Assembly: GCA_032718475.1 (NCBI GenBank) | Contig: JAUCBJ010006695.1 | Coordinates: 124,001-188,000, forward strand | Length of the DNA: 64,000 nt | Reading direction: 5' to 3' | Source: Nemertoderma westbladi | Taxonomy: Eukaryota; Xenacoelomorpha; Nemertodermatida; Nemertodermatidae | Shown: piece by piece, positions 21,248 through 30,891 of the stretch | Position numbering within the stretch: position 1 is the stretch's first letter | How the letters are laid out: each line of letters opens with the position of its first letter | The notes under the pieces: generated by a model | Databases searched by the model: none | Told to the model about the DNA's origin: nothing | Seen by the model: the letters and a program-made list of their open reading frames with translations, nothing else | Program-made: the position numbers and the translations under genes

Positions 21248-22868
21248 ATCTGCTATCTGAGTTTATTAATATCAAATAAGTTTGTATTTAGGCGAGCGGG
21301 CGTCGCTGCCTACTTTTCTTTGCCCCCGGACAGTGGGATTCTCAGCGCTGATGTACCGTCGTCGCGGTGTTTACGCCAACATGTAGCAACAGCACGACAA
21401 CGATAACCGGCACAAGTCACTCCACTGTCCGTCCCAAAGGCTTGGATCCACTTAGGTTCTTTCTATAGGAGAGTTGGGCTATTTTTACAATTGCGACTAG
21501 CTACGGTAAACATACTTTAGCAGTAACATTCACCTATAAACGCACAAATTCCACACAACTGTCAACAACTGCACACACACAGGCCATTTGTCCGTTAGTC
21601 AGTGCCTTCCAGAATGTCACTTTATTACTGTGTATCCTTGGATACTAACAGTGTGCTATGTATTCTCTATGCTAGGCAATGGGACAAGCTTTCTATTGTT
21701 CTTTTAACTTGCTTCTAATTCTAGCGTGGGTGTTGCTATGGTGACATTATGGAATGCTAGCGGTAGAATTAGGGTAATTCTCATGCATACAGATCTGGGA
21801 TGCTATTTAATAATAATTCTTTAATTGTCAATATCCTCTCTATGCATGATTTTGTTAATTTTATCGGCTATTGACTATATGTTGGAGATTCTCGCACTCT
21901 AATACACTCAACAGGATGAATCTCCGCTCCCATGATCTATTAATTAATGGAATTTTGGGAATGTTATAAATTGTACAAAATGACAATTTATGAAATTCAT
22001 GTAAAAATATGAATTTAAATTTATTCCCGTGAATTTTATTATTTGATGTTAAAATTGACACAATTTGATTCCAGAGCAGGTCTGGGGACATAGGATCCTT
22101 AATTCTATGAAATTTGTCTTTTAAGAGTATCGGGAAGTGCTACGATATCTTAATCGACTAGAATTGTTAACGGATCTGAATTTTACAGATTTTAATAAAT
22201 ATTAAATTAATATTTAAGATGGGCACCGATTTATTCCAGAACTTGTCTGGTGACGTTAACCACTGATTCTAGAATTTGTCTTTCAAGTATATCGGTGGAT
22301 GCCGCGATATCTTAATCGACTAGAATTACAGATGGTCAAAAGGTTTAACAGATTTATTTGCGTTTTACGCTACTGTTATATGGACATCACGCTACTATAT
22401 GTATTATTTAATATAAGGTAGAAGAGCAATATCGCACGAAGCAATGTCAGTGTGAAGAGGCAAGTCGTTTCCAAGGTCTACCCAGAGCTTGGTTTAGCCG
22501 AGACACGAGGATCTGAACTTTGCATTCCTAATACTCTGCCTACCGATAATACTTGAACATAGTAGTGGCTTTATTGTACTTTAAGAAGTACGGACATTTC
22601 ATCTTACTGTAGTCACGTCTTTATAATATGATACGGACAGTAAGGAAAGAGAAAAATTATTTCTCGCCGTCGCACTAAATATATTATAAGTAATTACGTA
22701 CGTAATAAACACTAATATATTGCACTAATCTACTAAATAATCACTAAAATAACATTCTACTAAATAAAATTGAATAAAAACGATTATAATAAAGTACATA
22801 ATAAAGTTCACATATAAAAATATAACAAATAGATAAAATAATATAGTCATACACCCACTCCAGACGTA
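21248..22868 (-). other. element 1, pol-ORF3 spacer
   Basis: 1.6 kb without coding frames, conserved in sequence and order with 45,721-47,345 of element 2. It contains two diverged direct copies of a ~75-bp block (near 22,090-22,165 and 22,262-22,335, both ending in GATATCTTAATCGACTAGAATT). It also contains the inverted repeat before ORF3 described separately. Conservation of a long non-coding spacer suggests a role in making the ORF3 transcript, such as an internal promoter or splice acceptor. Confidence 0.6.
21327..21431 (-). promoter_or_regulatory. conserved inverted repeat upstream of ORF3
   Basis: CGGACAGTGG (21,327-21,336) and CCACTGTCCG (21,422-21,431) are perfect 10-bp complements 80-95 bases before ORF3. 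Element 2 keeps both arms at exactly the same 105-base span (47,161-47,265) although the loop has changed at several bases. Keeping the arms and the distance suggests an RNA structure or a paired protein site. The function is unknown. Confidence 0.5.
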
Positions 22869-23576
22869 TCACGTTAGGGAGTCCCTAGATGTTTGAGGTA
22901 TTAGGGAGGTGGTCGTGGGAAGAGTGTCTTGCCTTCCATAGTTCCCGGAGAGTTCTCTGTCTCTTTCCAGTAAACATAAACGACCAACTGGGCGATTGAG
23001 TTGTTGCGTCTCAAAGATGATGCCTGGTTTCTTGAAGTTACGCCGCATGACGATGAGTTCTACTGAGCGTACTAAACCATCATCTGAAATGTGTGTCTCG
23101 ATGATACGACCTGTCTGCCACCGTTTACGCGGGAGGTCTGGATCTACAATAAGCACCATATCTCCGGCGCTGACGTTTTCTTGCTGCGCAAACCACTTAG
23201 TTCGAAGTTGTAGCGTGGGCAGATAATGTTTCTCGAAATGGTCAGCGAAACGACGGGATAGCAACTGCATAAGTTGCCAAGTTCGACGGCAGTATTCGTC
23301 TCCGTCGGCAATCTCCGATCGTGGGAGCATGGCTACGGGTTTCTTCAGTAGGAAGTGCGCGGGTGTTAGCGCTTCCAGGGAATCGGGACTCGATGAGACT
23401 GGCATAAGCGGTCTCTCGTTGAGATAGGCAGCGATTTCCTCCATTGACGTCCGCAAAAGTTCGTCGGTGAGATACGCGCGGCATGGCACTATAAAGTGAA
23501 ATGCGGTTTTGACACTTCGAATTAATCTCTCCCAACTTCCTCCCCACCAAGGGGCGTCGGCAGCGTTGAAGGTTCA
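22869..23576 (-). pseudogene. element 1, integrase C-terminal part and BEL tail
   Basis: The frame continues after the TGA at 23,574-23,576 and ends at 22,869. It opens with the integrase segment WWGGSWERLIRSVK, which carries the third catalytic residue (E) of the DDE triad. Then come YLNERPL and LTPAHFLLKK, typical of BEL/Pao integrase ends, and a DUF5641-like domain (GDMVLIVDPDLPRKRWQTGR). The annotated ATG-initiated part is 206 residues (from 23,489), but the natural product would be the end of Gag-Pol, not a separate protein. Confidence 0.8.
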
Positions 23577-25430
23577 GCTAGACGCTGTTATCCTTAGCTG
23601 GTCGTCCACCTGTCTTTGGTTCCAGTCCCTCACGTAAGCCTGTATCTCGTTGTTGGCACCTATGAAGTTCGTTCCTTTATCCGATCTCATGGTATTACTC
23701 ATCCCGAAGCGAGCGATCTGTCGTCGTAAACTTAAGACGAAGCTGTTAGTAGATAGATCGTTCACCATATCGAGATGGATGGCTCTACAAGTCATGCACA
23801 CGAAGATGACACACCATCTCTTGACTATAGTCCTCGCACGATATACTTCAATAGGGCCAAATAAATCTACACCAGTATTAGTAAAAGGTGGTTCATAGAA
23901 GCTTACTCGTTCCCTAGGTAATTCTGCCTCTCGCTGTGTTAAAGGCCTACTGAATGCTTTCCTACAGGGTATGCAGTTCCTAAGAACTTGGTTCAGAGCT
24001 CTACGGGGTTTATCAAAATAATAGCGAGTTCGAATTTCGCTAAGAATTCGTTCTCTACCAGCATGGTAAAGTTTACCGTGAACGTCTACAATCATCTTGA
24101 TTTGTACTTCAAGATTTCTAATAAGTATGGGGAATTTGGTGTCAAAGGATACGGGCGCGTTGGTGAGTCTTCCTCCAACACGTATTAACCCATCTATCAT
24201 TGTGCTCGAGAATCGATCCCTTAAGCGCATCTGTGGATTTCTCAACAACAGGAAGTACTTTTCGGAATCCTCATAGCATTGCAGGAGTCTCAGTATCTGT
24301 TTATTTGTTTCTTCATACTCCTGGTGACTAATTTTCTCTTTTAGAAAACGATCAGATATCCTATATTTGGGTAAATTCTTAATAACATGAACTTGTGCAG
24401 ATGTCAATGGAGCGTGATCACTAATGGTCTTCGTCCTGGAGTAGTGATGATGAAAACATCGTCTTAAATATGTGACGGCTTTACAGAGCCGATTCCAGGA
24501 ACTGTAATGATGCATTGCTCTCTGCAGCATGGGTGAGATTCCTTGCGAGACGTCTGGTATTCCAGATTTCCAATCTCTATCTCTAATTTCCACAACAGAC
24601 TTATTTGTGTTGAGGGATTGTGGATCCGAAACATCATTCCCGGAAGTGTGTAATACGGATAGATCGATAGTCGGTTTAAATAACTTCGATTTACTCGCCC
24701 GGGTTTTAGGTTTGACTGTCTCCGTTCCCTTGGCTTGTCTAATCTCTGCCGTAGTAAGGTGAGGAGGCCATTCATCTTCTTCCTTGCTCAGGAAGTCGGG
24801 TCCACCCAACCAATCTGGAGTATCTATCAGTTCCTGTGGAGTTGCTCCCCTGGAGGCGATATCGGCTGGATTAATTGTACCAGGGCAATGTCTCCATTGA
24901 TCTATCTTTGTGCGACTAAGAATAATAGCTACTCGGTTAGTAACAAAAACGCTAAACTGACAGACTTCATTGGTGAGATACTCCAACACGAGTAAAGCGT
25001 CGGTCCAATAAACCGTTTTCTCCAGTGGATAGTCGATTTGTTCCGTTACGTTCCGGCCGATGGCTGTAGCGTATAAAGCCGCCTTTAACTCCGCTCGAGG
25101 AACCTTTAGCTTGTTGTTAATCAATGCCTTAGAGGTAACCAAGGCGACTTTGATTCCATCCGGAGTTTCGACTCGCAGATATGCTACTATACCTATTCCC
25201 ATGTCGCTGGCGTCTCCAAACACATGGAGTTGATAGGAATACGTAGGAAGAACATGGCCAAAATATGCACGGGAAATTATAAAGTTCTCGATGGCAGGTA
25301 GAGAATCTTCCCATTTCATCCATTTCTTCAACAATTCTCCCTTAAGCGGATCGTCCCATGAGTGGTTTTCAAGCCACATCTGTTGTACTAAACTCCGAGC
25401 AATCAATATAACTGGGCTAATAAATCCCAA
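23574..25430 (-). pseudogene. element 1, RNase H and integrase core
   Basis: A 618-residue frame. RNase H keeps all four expected acidic residues: D73 (FGDAS), E114 (PRAELKA), D144 (YWTDAL) and D190 (NPADIASRG). Integrase follows with the zinc-binding H..H..CIPC segment and two catalytic aspartates, in TGVDLFGP and MRSDKGTNF. A TGA at 23,574-23,576 stops it before the third catalytic residue. At the other end the frame is offset by one base from the RT part, in the RT-RNase H connection near 25,418-25,430. These breaks separate enzymatically complete-looking domains and suggest recent loss. Confidence 0.85.
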
Positions 25431-25782
25431 ATGGGTCGAAATAAGTGCTCAGGATACTTAAACAAATCCGTTTGGTCCGAACTGGATTATCTCGCTGTTT
25501 CAACTGAAAAAACAGGATGTCTCTTTCAGTGTCCCACTTCAAGCCTAGCGTCTTGGTTTCAGGAAGATCGTCCTTTATTAAGTCTAGGTCTTTCGCTCCG
25601 CGATCTTCTACCGGTATGGCTTCCAGAAACTCACGGGAGTTGCTAGTGAATTTCGTCAGTCGAAATCCACCTCTTTTCAAACACTCTACCGTTCCTTTCG
25701 CGACAGCTATGGCTTCTTCTACTGATGGAAGGGACCTTAAATTGTCGTCCATGTATATATTGCGTTTTATGTTGTCTATCAC
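25417..25782 (-). pseudogene. element 1, RT palm (YMDD) part
   Basis: 121 residues. The RT catalytic box YMDD lies at residues 10-13 (NIYMDDNL), followed by the BEL-style thumb (GGFRLTKFTSN and LGLKWDTERD) and ending in STYFDPFG, the usual entry to the connection domain. The frame is separated from the upstream RT part by a single in-frame TGA at 25,801-25,803, and from the downstream part by a one-base frameshift near 25,420. Residues are otherwise as expected for an active enzyme. Confidence 0.85.
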
Positions 25783-25800
25783 TTCTTTGGAGAAGGAGTC

Positions 25801-26463
25801 TCAGTTGTCATTCGCAGTGGTTCGCACCATGGAGCAGGCATTGGAAGGGCTTGATATGATCCCAAAAGCCTGGATGGTCATCCAGTACTCTACCGGTTTC
25901 TGGTTGAGGTCTCCTTCAGGCCACCACAGAAATCTCAGGCTATCTCTATCTCTATCCAGCGCCTTGACTTGTAAGAACATTCCTTCGATATCAGAGGCGA
26001 ACGCGATGGAATATTGTCTTAATCTTAATAGTATTCCCAACAAAGATTGGAGTAAGTTGGGTCCTGGTAACAACTCGGAATTGAGGGATTGGCCCATATA
26101 TAGAGCAGAGCCATCAAATACGACTCGTACTTCATGGGGTTTACCGGGTTTGGGAACGTAATGATGTGTTAAATAATACGTTCTCTCAGTCACTGGTGTT
26201 CCTTCCGGTACTCGCTCCGCGTATCCCTTTGTTATAAATTTCTTCAGCTGAGTTTGGTACATTTCTTTCGCTGAAGCATTAGCTGTAAGTCGTCGATATA
26301 ATTGAGCGATTCTTTTCTCTGCCAAGGGTCTGTTATTTATAAATCTAGGTTCTCGTTTTCGAAATGGTAGGCCGATTTCATACCTACCTTGGTCCTTTAA
26401 AAAACGTGTAGTTGTTTCCTGGATTTGCTTGGCTCTTTCTTCTTCTATCGATAGAGCCTTATC
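25801..26463 (-). pseudogene. element 1, RT N-terminal part
   Basis: Open from the gag-protease stop (26,464-26,466) to a TGA at 25,801-25,803, in the same frame as gag-protease. It contains the fingers region with HHYVPKPGKPHEVRVVFDGS, then the first catalytic aspartate in SDIEGMFLQV, then FLWWPEG, all in BEL/Pao style. There is no clear ATG close to its beginning, so expression would need readthrough of the TAA before it, or that TAA is itself a mutation. I cannot tell which from one copy. Confidence 0.8.
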
Positions 26464-29400
26464 TTATGAATTGGGCTCTACCAGTTCCTGAGTAAAGAAT
26501 CGTACAGCTAGTTCGTCCCGAGTTCTAGCGTTGTAGCGCTCTATCTCATCGTTTAGTTCGTCATTGTAAGCGATGGGTTCCGATGGGTGAATCAGTTGAC
26601 ATAGGTTCACCTGACTTTTCCAATTTTGGTTTTCTGTAAGTAGGTCGATTGTGTTCTCTTCATCGAAGAGTTGGTAGATGTCGTCATTATCTGAGGAGTA
26701 TGGTGTTCCCTCAGTTAGTTCGTCCACCTCACTGCTCTCCACTTCCCAATCGTGTACTTGGTATGTGGGTTCTTGTGGCATTCTCTCTTCGAGAGTCCTG
26801 CGGGAAGGGCCAGTAAAGTACCAACCTACTCTAGTTCTTACTGCATAGGTTTGCAGTGGCTGTGGTTGAGCAGGCCGTTTCTCCAATGTTTCAAGCGCCT
26901 CATGCGCGTTCTGGCCGATGAGGATTTGCACTCCAGGATAATCTGTCTGGAATCGAGGTATCTCAAGATGTTGGATGCTCTCATCCTCGTCCCAATTATA
27001 AAGGTCTGCTTGAGTAGTAGCGAAGTTCTTTATAGCCACCATTTTTACCGACCTTATACCTTGTGTTCCTAACTTATCCTGGGGGGTGGACAACACACCT
27101 ACATAGTAATCTGCCGTTAAGGTAGATTTCCAAACCTGCATAATTCCTGACATATTCAATTTAGTCCGGAATTTGGGTTGTCCAGCAAAGATATCCTCGG
27201 CTAATTCTTGATCGATGAATGTTCCTGTGCTGCCAGAGTCAAGGAGGGCGTTCACTATGTAACTTTTATTAAGACCATGAACTCTTACCTGCACCACAGG
27301 AAATTCTCTGATTCCTACGTTGGAAGTTGGAGCTTTCCAAGATGGTTGTTTGGCAAAAGTAGTTGGGGGAAACTCATCGTTGGTGACCTTTTCATAAGTA
27401 AGTGCTCGATACACTGCGGTATTGATTAGATAACAGGATTCGTTGGCGTCGGAGAATTCGTCAGTATAGAATCCTTCCATCTCAGACTCCTGATCAGTGT
27501 CATTTACATCACTGAATTGGACATGTAGTTCGGGCTCACTTACCTGACTCTGTTTGTCTCGTTCGAACTCACTGTGTAACAAGATGTGATGTTTCGCGCC
27601 ACACTTTGCACACTTTATGTCGGAGTAACAGGTTCGCCGTTGGTGTCCTGGTCTGAGGCAATTATAGCATAACCGCTTGTCCCACACAACTGCACGTCTG
27701 TCTACAAGGGATTTCTTTAGAAATTCAGCACACGTACTCAAACGGTGGGTCCCGTCGCACAGCGCACAGTTAGGTTTTATGTTACTCACTTTACCTTGGG
27801 TAACTTGATGCACTCTCGTTCTTTCTTCGGGTTTTCTTCGGTGCATTCTGTTAGGAGACTGAGGAGGGGTCTTGGCAACCTGTTCTCTCCTATCGTTGTT
27901 TCGAGCCTTGTATTTACTTACATCTTTTGAGGTTTTGTCGACGTAGTAAGATCGCTCAGTATCTTTCCCGCTGTCCTCTTCTTGAGAAACTTGGCTTTCG
28001 CCGTCGTCAGTGTAACACACCGGTGTTATTCTTCTCCTAGAAGCGGGTTTCTCACTTACCTTATTTTCCGATGTTTTCTCTCTGGACTGCTTGATGAGTT
28101 GTAGTTTTACCTCACCATCTAAGAAGGACATGAGATCAGCCATGGTAGGACTTCGTCGTTGTTGTTCATTCATGTACAACACTTTCTTGTCCCAGCGTGT
28201 ACATACTCCACCCTTTGGTAAAGTAGAGACTACGGCTCCAATAACCATTGAACTCTGATATTCATGAGACTTACCCAACCAGTCCAATTGTCTACAGATC
28301 TCCTGAATTTCATCGGAAAACTCTATAATCCCGCTACTAAGGAAGTGTCGGGGGGCTACTAATTTTGCATACAAATACTTAGCTATGTTATCCTTGTTAC
28401 CATACCTGATGTTTAATGTATCCCATACTTGTCTTAATCCTTCTGGATGTCCAATAAACTTTAACGCCATTAACTTGGGAGGTCCTTCCAAGCACTTGAT
28501 GAGGAACCTAAGTTTCTCTCCGTTAGATAGCACAGAGTTCTGTATGCTGTCTTTGTAATATTCGTTGAAAGGTAACCATTTCATCTCATCTCCATTGAAT
28601 TTGACGATCTCTCCCACTTTGACCGCTTGGCGGGCTTCTGTTCTAGCCATCTGCCGCGTAAAGCTTTCTTGGGCCATCGTGTTATTTAATATCGAATTAT
28701 CGGTATATAAATTTCTCGGATCAGTATCAGGTCTATAGGGAATATCATTAATAACAGGTCTATAATCACCCTTAATAGGGTTTGCTATAGGAGTTTCTAC
28801 TTCACTAGCAGTATAGATGCGTGTAGGTTCCACACCTTGCGCATGTAAGACTTCAGACCTAACAGGTTGACACAATGTTACAGGGGGTATTGGTATTCCC
28901 TTTTGTATATTGACTAATTTGTCGCGTTCTAGCGCGATACTTTGCTGCACTTCTTGCAATTCGGCCCTACTTTCCCTTACTGTTCCCTTAAGCTGGTGGA
29001 CAGTCTCCTGCATCTGTCCGAGCAGGAGATTCATCCCCCGCCGTCCCTCCTCTACCCACTCAACCGCCGAAGCGGGAGTCGCCAACATTGTAGCGGGCTG
29101 ACGTGGGATGACGGGAGACAAATCTTTGATTTCTCTCTCAGCTTCCAGGACAGGAATGTTCTCATGGACTGTTCTACCGGGTACAGGCAGTGTAGTACTG
29201 TGTAAAGGGAACTTAGAGTTAAGCTCTGGAAGTACAGGGGTCTCTAGCACAGGTGTGACTTTGGGAACGACAGGCCTAATTATTTCAGGCTCATCAACTA
29301 TTGTAGGGAGTCTTTTGACCTGAATAGTTTGGTATATGGGTTCCGTACTCGCTAAGTCTGTGCTAGCTAATTGTCTTCTAACAGCTGGGGGCAAATCAGG

Positions 29401-29976
29401 CAATTTGTGACGATGAGATGTTTTTCTACGCCTGCTTAGACGAGATCTATTTCCTCCGCCTTCAGGATCGGTGGTTTCACTTTCTTCCGAGGATGTGTAT
29501 CCCTGGCGTTTGGGAGTAGATTTTCTCATCATCTGCATGTGACTAGCAGTTAACTGTTTATTTATGTTGTCTTGCGTCTCTTGCAGATTTTCCAACTCCA
29601 GTTGGGTAGTCTGCTCAAACGCTCTCCGTTCTGCTTCTGCCACTGCTCTTTCCGCCTTTGCTTCTGCCGCCGCTGCTTTTCTTTCTACTTCTGCTTCTGC
29701 CGTAGCCGCCGCCTTTTGTTCCTCTATCCGTCTTTTCTTTACTTTTTCTTCTTGGACTCTAGCGAGGCGGAGTTTTTCATCAAATTCTGCTTGGTTAGCA
29801 GCTAACATTTCAGCATCGATTGAATCTAACACACGCTGGGTTCCTTCACTATTGGGGGAAAGTCCAGACAGCCGTCTCCTCAATTCTTCGTCTCCTAGGA
29901 ATCGCTGATAGTCGGACAGATAAATGTCTATGGCGTCTCTCGCTCGTGGTTTCTCTGAGGTCTCTTCGCCTTCCAC
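26464..29976 (-). CDS. element 1, Gag-protease ORF (1,170 aa)
   Basis: Residues about 85-135 are an alanine/glutamate/arginine-rich coiled coil. Residues about 450-600 form the BEL capsid-type domain (DUF1759-like: VKFNGDEMKWLPFNEYY, then CLEGPPKLMALKFIGHP). Three zinc motifs follow at about 735-800: CALCDGTHRLSTC, CYNCLRPGHQRRTC and CAKCGAKHHILLH. A retroviral-type aspartic protease has its active site in LLDSGSTGTF (about residue 910) and its later strand in VQILIGQNAHEAL. It would form particles, bind RNA and cleave the polyprotein. The ATG at 29,976 gives the length stated, but the frame is open upstream to a TAG at 30,079-30,081 and is in phase with the ORF before that stop. Element 2 encodes a close relative. 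Confidence 0.9.
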   Translation of the reverse strand: MEGEETSEKPRARDAIDIYLSDYQRFLGDEELRRRLSGLSPNSEGTQRVLDSIDAEMLAANQAEFDEKLRLARVQEEKVKKRRIEEQKAAATAEAEVERKAAAAEAKAERAVAEAERRAFEQTTQLELENLQETQDNINKQLTASHMQMMRKSTPKRQGYTSSEESETTDPEGGGNRSRLSRRRKTSHRHKLPDLPPAVRRQLASTDLASTEPIYQTIQVKRLPTIVDEPEIIRPVVPKVTPVLETPVLPELNSKFPLHSTTLPVPGRTVHENIPVLEAEREIKDLSPVIPRQPATMLATPASAVEWVEEGRRGMNLLLGQMQETVHQLKGTVRESRAELQEVQQSIALERDKLVNIQKGIPIPPVTLCQPVRSEVLHAQGVEPTRIYTASEVETPIANPIKGDYRPVINDIPYRPDTDPRNLYTDNSILNNTMAQESFTRQMARTEARQAVKVGEIVKFNGDEMKWLPFNEYYKDSIQNSVLSNGEKLRFLIKCLEGPPKLMALKFIGHPEGLRQVWDTLNIRYGNKDNIAKYLYAKLVAPRHFLSSGIIEFSDEIQEICRQLDWLGKSHEYQSSMVIGAVVSTLPKGGVCTRWDKKVLYMNEQQRRSPTMADLMSFLDGEVKLQLIKQSREKTSENKVSEKPASRRRITPVCYTDDGESQVSQEEDSGKDTERSYYVDKTSKDVSKYKARNNDRREQVAKTPPQSPNRMHRRKPEERTRVHQVTQGKVSNIKPNCALCDGTHRLSTCAEFLKKSLVDRRAVVWDKRLCYNCLRPGHQRRTCYSDIKCAKCGAKHHILLHSEFERDKQSQVSEPELHVQFSDVNDTDQESEMEGFYTDEFSDANESCYLINTAVYRALTYEKVTNDEFPPTTFAKQPSWKAPTSNVGIREFPVVQVRVHGLNKSYIVNALLDSGSTGTFIDQELAEDIFAGQPKFRTKLNMSGIMQVWKSTLTADYYVGVLSTPQDKLGTQGIRSVKMVAIKNFATTQADLYNWDEDESIQHLEIPRFQTDYPGVQILIGQNAHEALETLEKRPAQPQPLQTYAVRTRVGWYFTGPSRRTLEERMPQEPTYQVHDWEVESSEVDELTEGTPYSSDNDDIYQLFDEENTIDLLTENQNWKSQVNLCQLIHPSEPIAYNDELNDEIERYNARTRDELAVRFFTQELVEPNS

Positions 29977-30078
29977 TTGAGAAAGGGTGGCATCGGTTGG
30001 TTCTTCATAAGTTAGTCTCTCAGACAGCTGTGATTTCCACTGGTCTGTTTCTTGGATTTGGAGACCTATCCGCTGGAA

Positions 30079-30891
30079 CTAAGTTTTGACAGCAACCTGC
30101 AGTGACGTGTCCTGTCTTCTTTTGGAAGTTTCCTCAAAAGCTGATAGGATTAGTCGAATGCGTAGGGTTCTTTCGCGTACTTGATATAGCAGTTCTTCCT
30201 GCTCTTGAGGTCCTTGGGGTTGTCGAAACAGTTGTTCTTCTAATCTCTCTAAGGAGCCGAAGAATCCCTGCACATATCCTGCTGCCGACCTCTTCCAAAC
30301 AGCTGGATCCATCGTATCTTTTGCCACTCCCATCCTGTGTATATCTTCCCAAGTAGCCTCGGACAGATCCAACGGGAGTCCGGGTCCGGGAAAGTTCCAT
30401 TGTGACTCGACAATAGACATCAATTCTTCCCTGGCGTATCCCGCATAATTATCTTGGGTCGCTCGCTTATTTCTCGCCCAATCTGCTTGATGTTCCTCCA
30501 CCGCAATCAATATAGTTGTTAGCACTGCGGCAGGAAGGGTGAGAAGGGGGTCCGAGTAGGCTTTAGACGTCATCTGCAATCCACGTTCGGGGGTCAGTTC
30601 GACAGTATCCGAACTACTGGAGCTATCTGATCGCTGGGAACAAGTTTCTTGACTAGGCTGTTGCTGCTGTGGGACAGCTGCTTCCTGGTTCCGTTTGACT
30701 TGAGCCCGAGTGCCGATGATGGACCTACGGTGTTGGATTAGCTTAGGGTCCGATATCACTACTGGAGGGATGACTTTTCTTTCAGTAGGAGGTGAGCTGA
30801 ACTCCTTTCTTAATCGCTCAACACTCCTATCTGTGTCACAGATGGTTGTATCGATTAGGCTGTCTGACAGGGTTTGCTGAGTGTCAGACAT
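30079..30891 (-). CDS. element 1, gag N-terminal ORF (270 aa)
   Basis: The frame starts MSDTQQTLSDSLI and ends in a TAG at 30,079-30,081, in the same phase as the gag-protease frame. Element 2 begins its gag-protease protein with the same peptide pattern (MSDTKRALSDSLL), so this is the true gag start. The middle is glutamine- and serine-rich (AVPQQQQPSQ and DSSSSSDTV), and the end is charged and helical. I recognise no family domain. It could be a separate N-terminal Gag product with regulated readthrough, or half of a Gag split by a nonsense mutation; element 2 cannot decide because it lacks this section. Confidence 0.75.
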   Translation of the reverse strand: MSDTQQTLSDSLIDTTICDTDRSVERLRKEFSSPPTERKVIPPVVISDPKLIQHRRSIIGTRAQVKRNQEAAVPQQQQPSQETCSQRSDSSSSSDTVELTPERGLQMTSKAYSDPLLTLPAAVLTTILIAVEEHQADWARNKRATQDNYAGYAREELMSIVESQWNFPGPGLPLDLSEATWEDIHRMGVAKDTMDPAVWKRSAAGYVQGFFGSLERLEEQLFRQPQGPQEQEELLYQVRERTLRIRLILSAFEETSKRRQDTSLQVAVKT

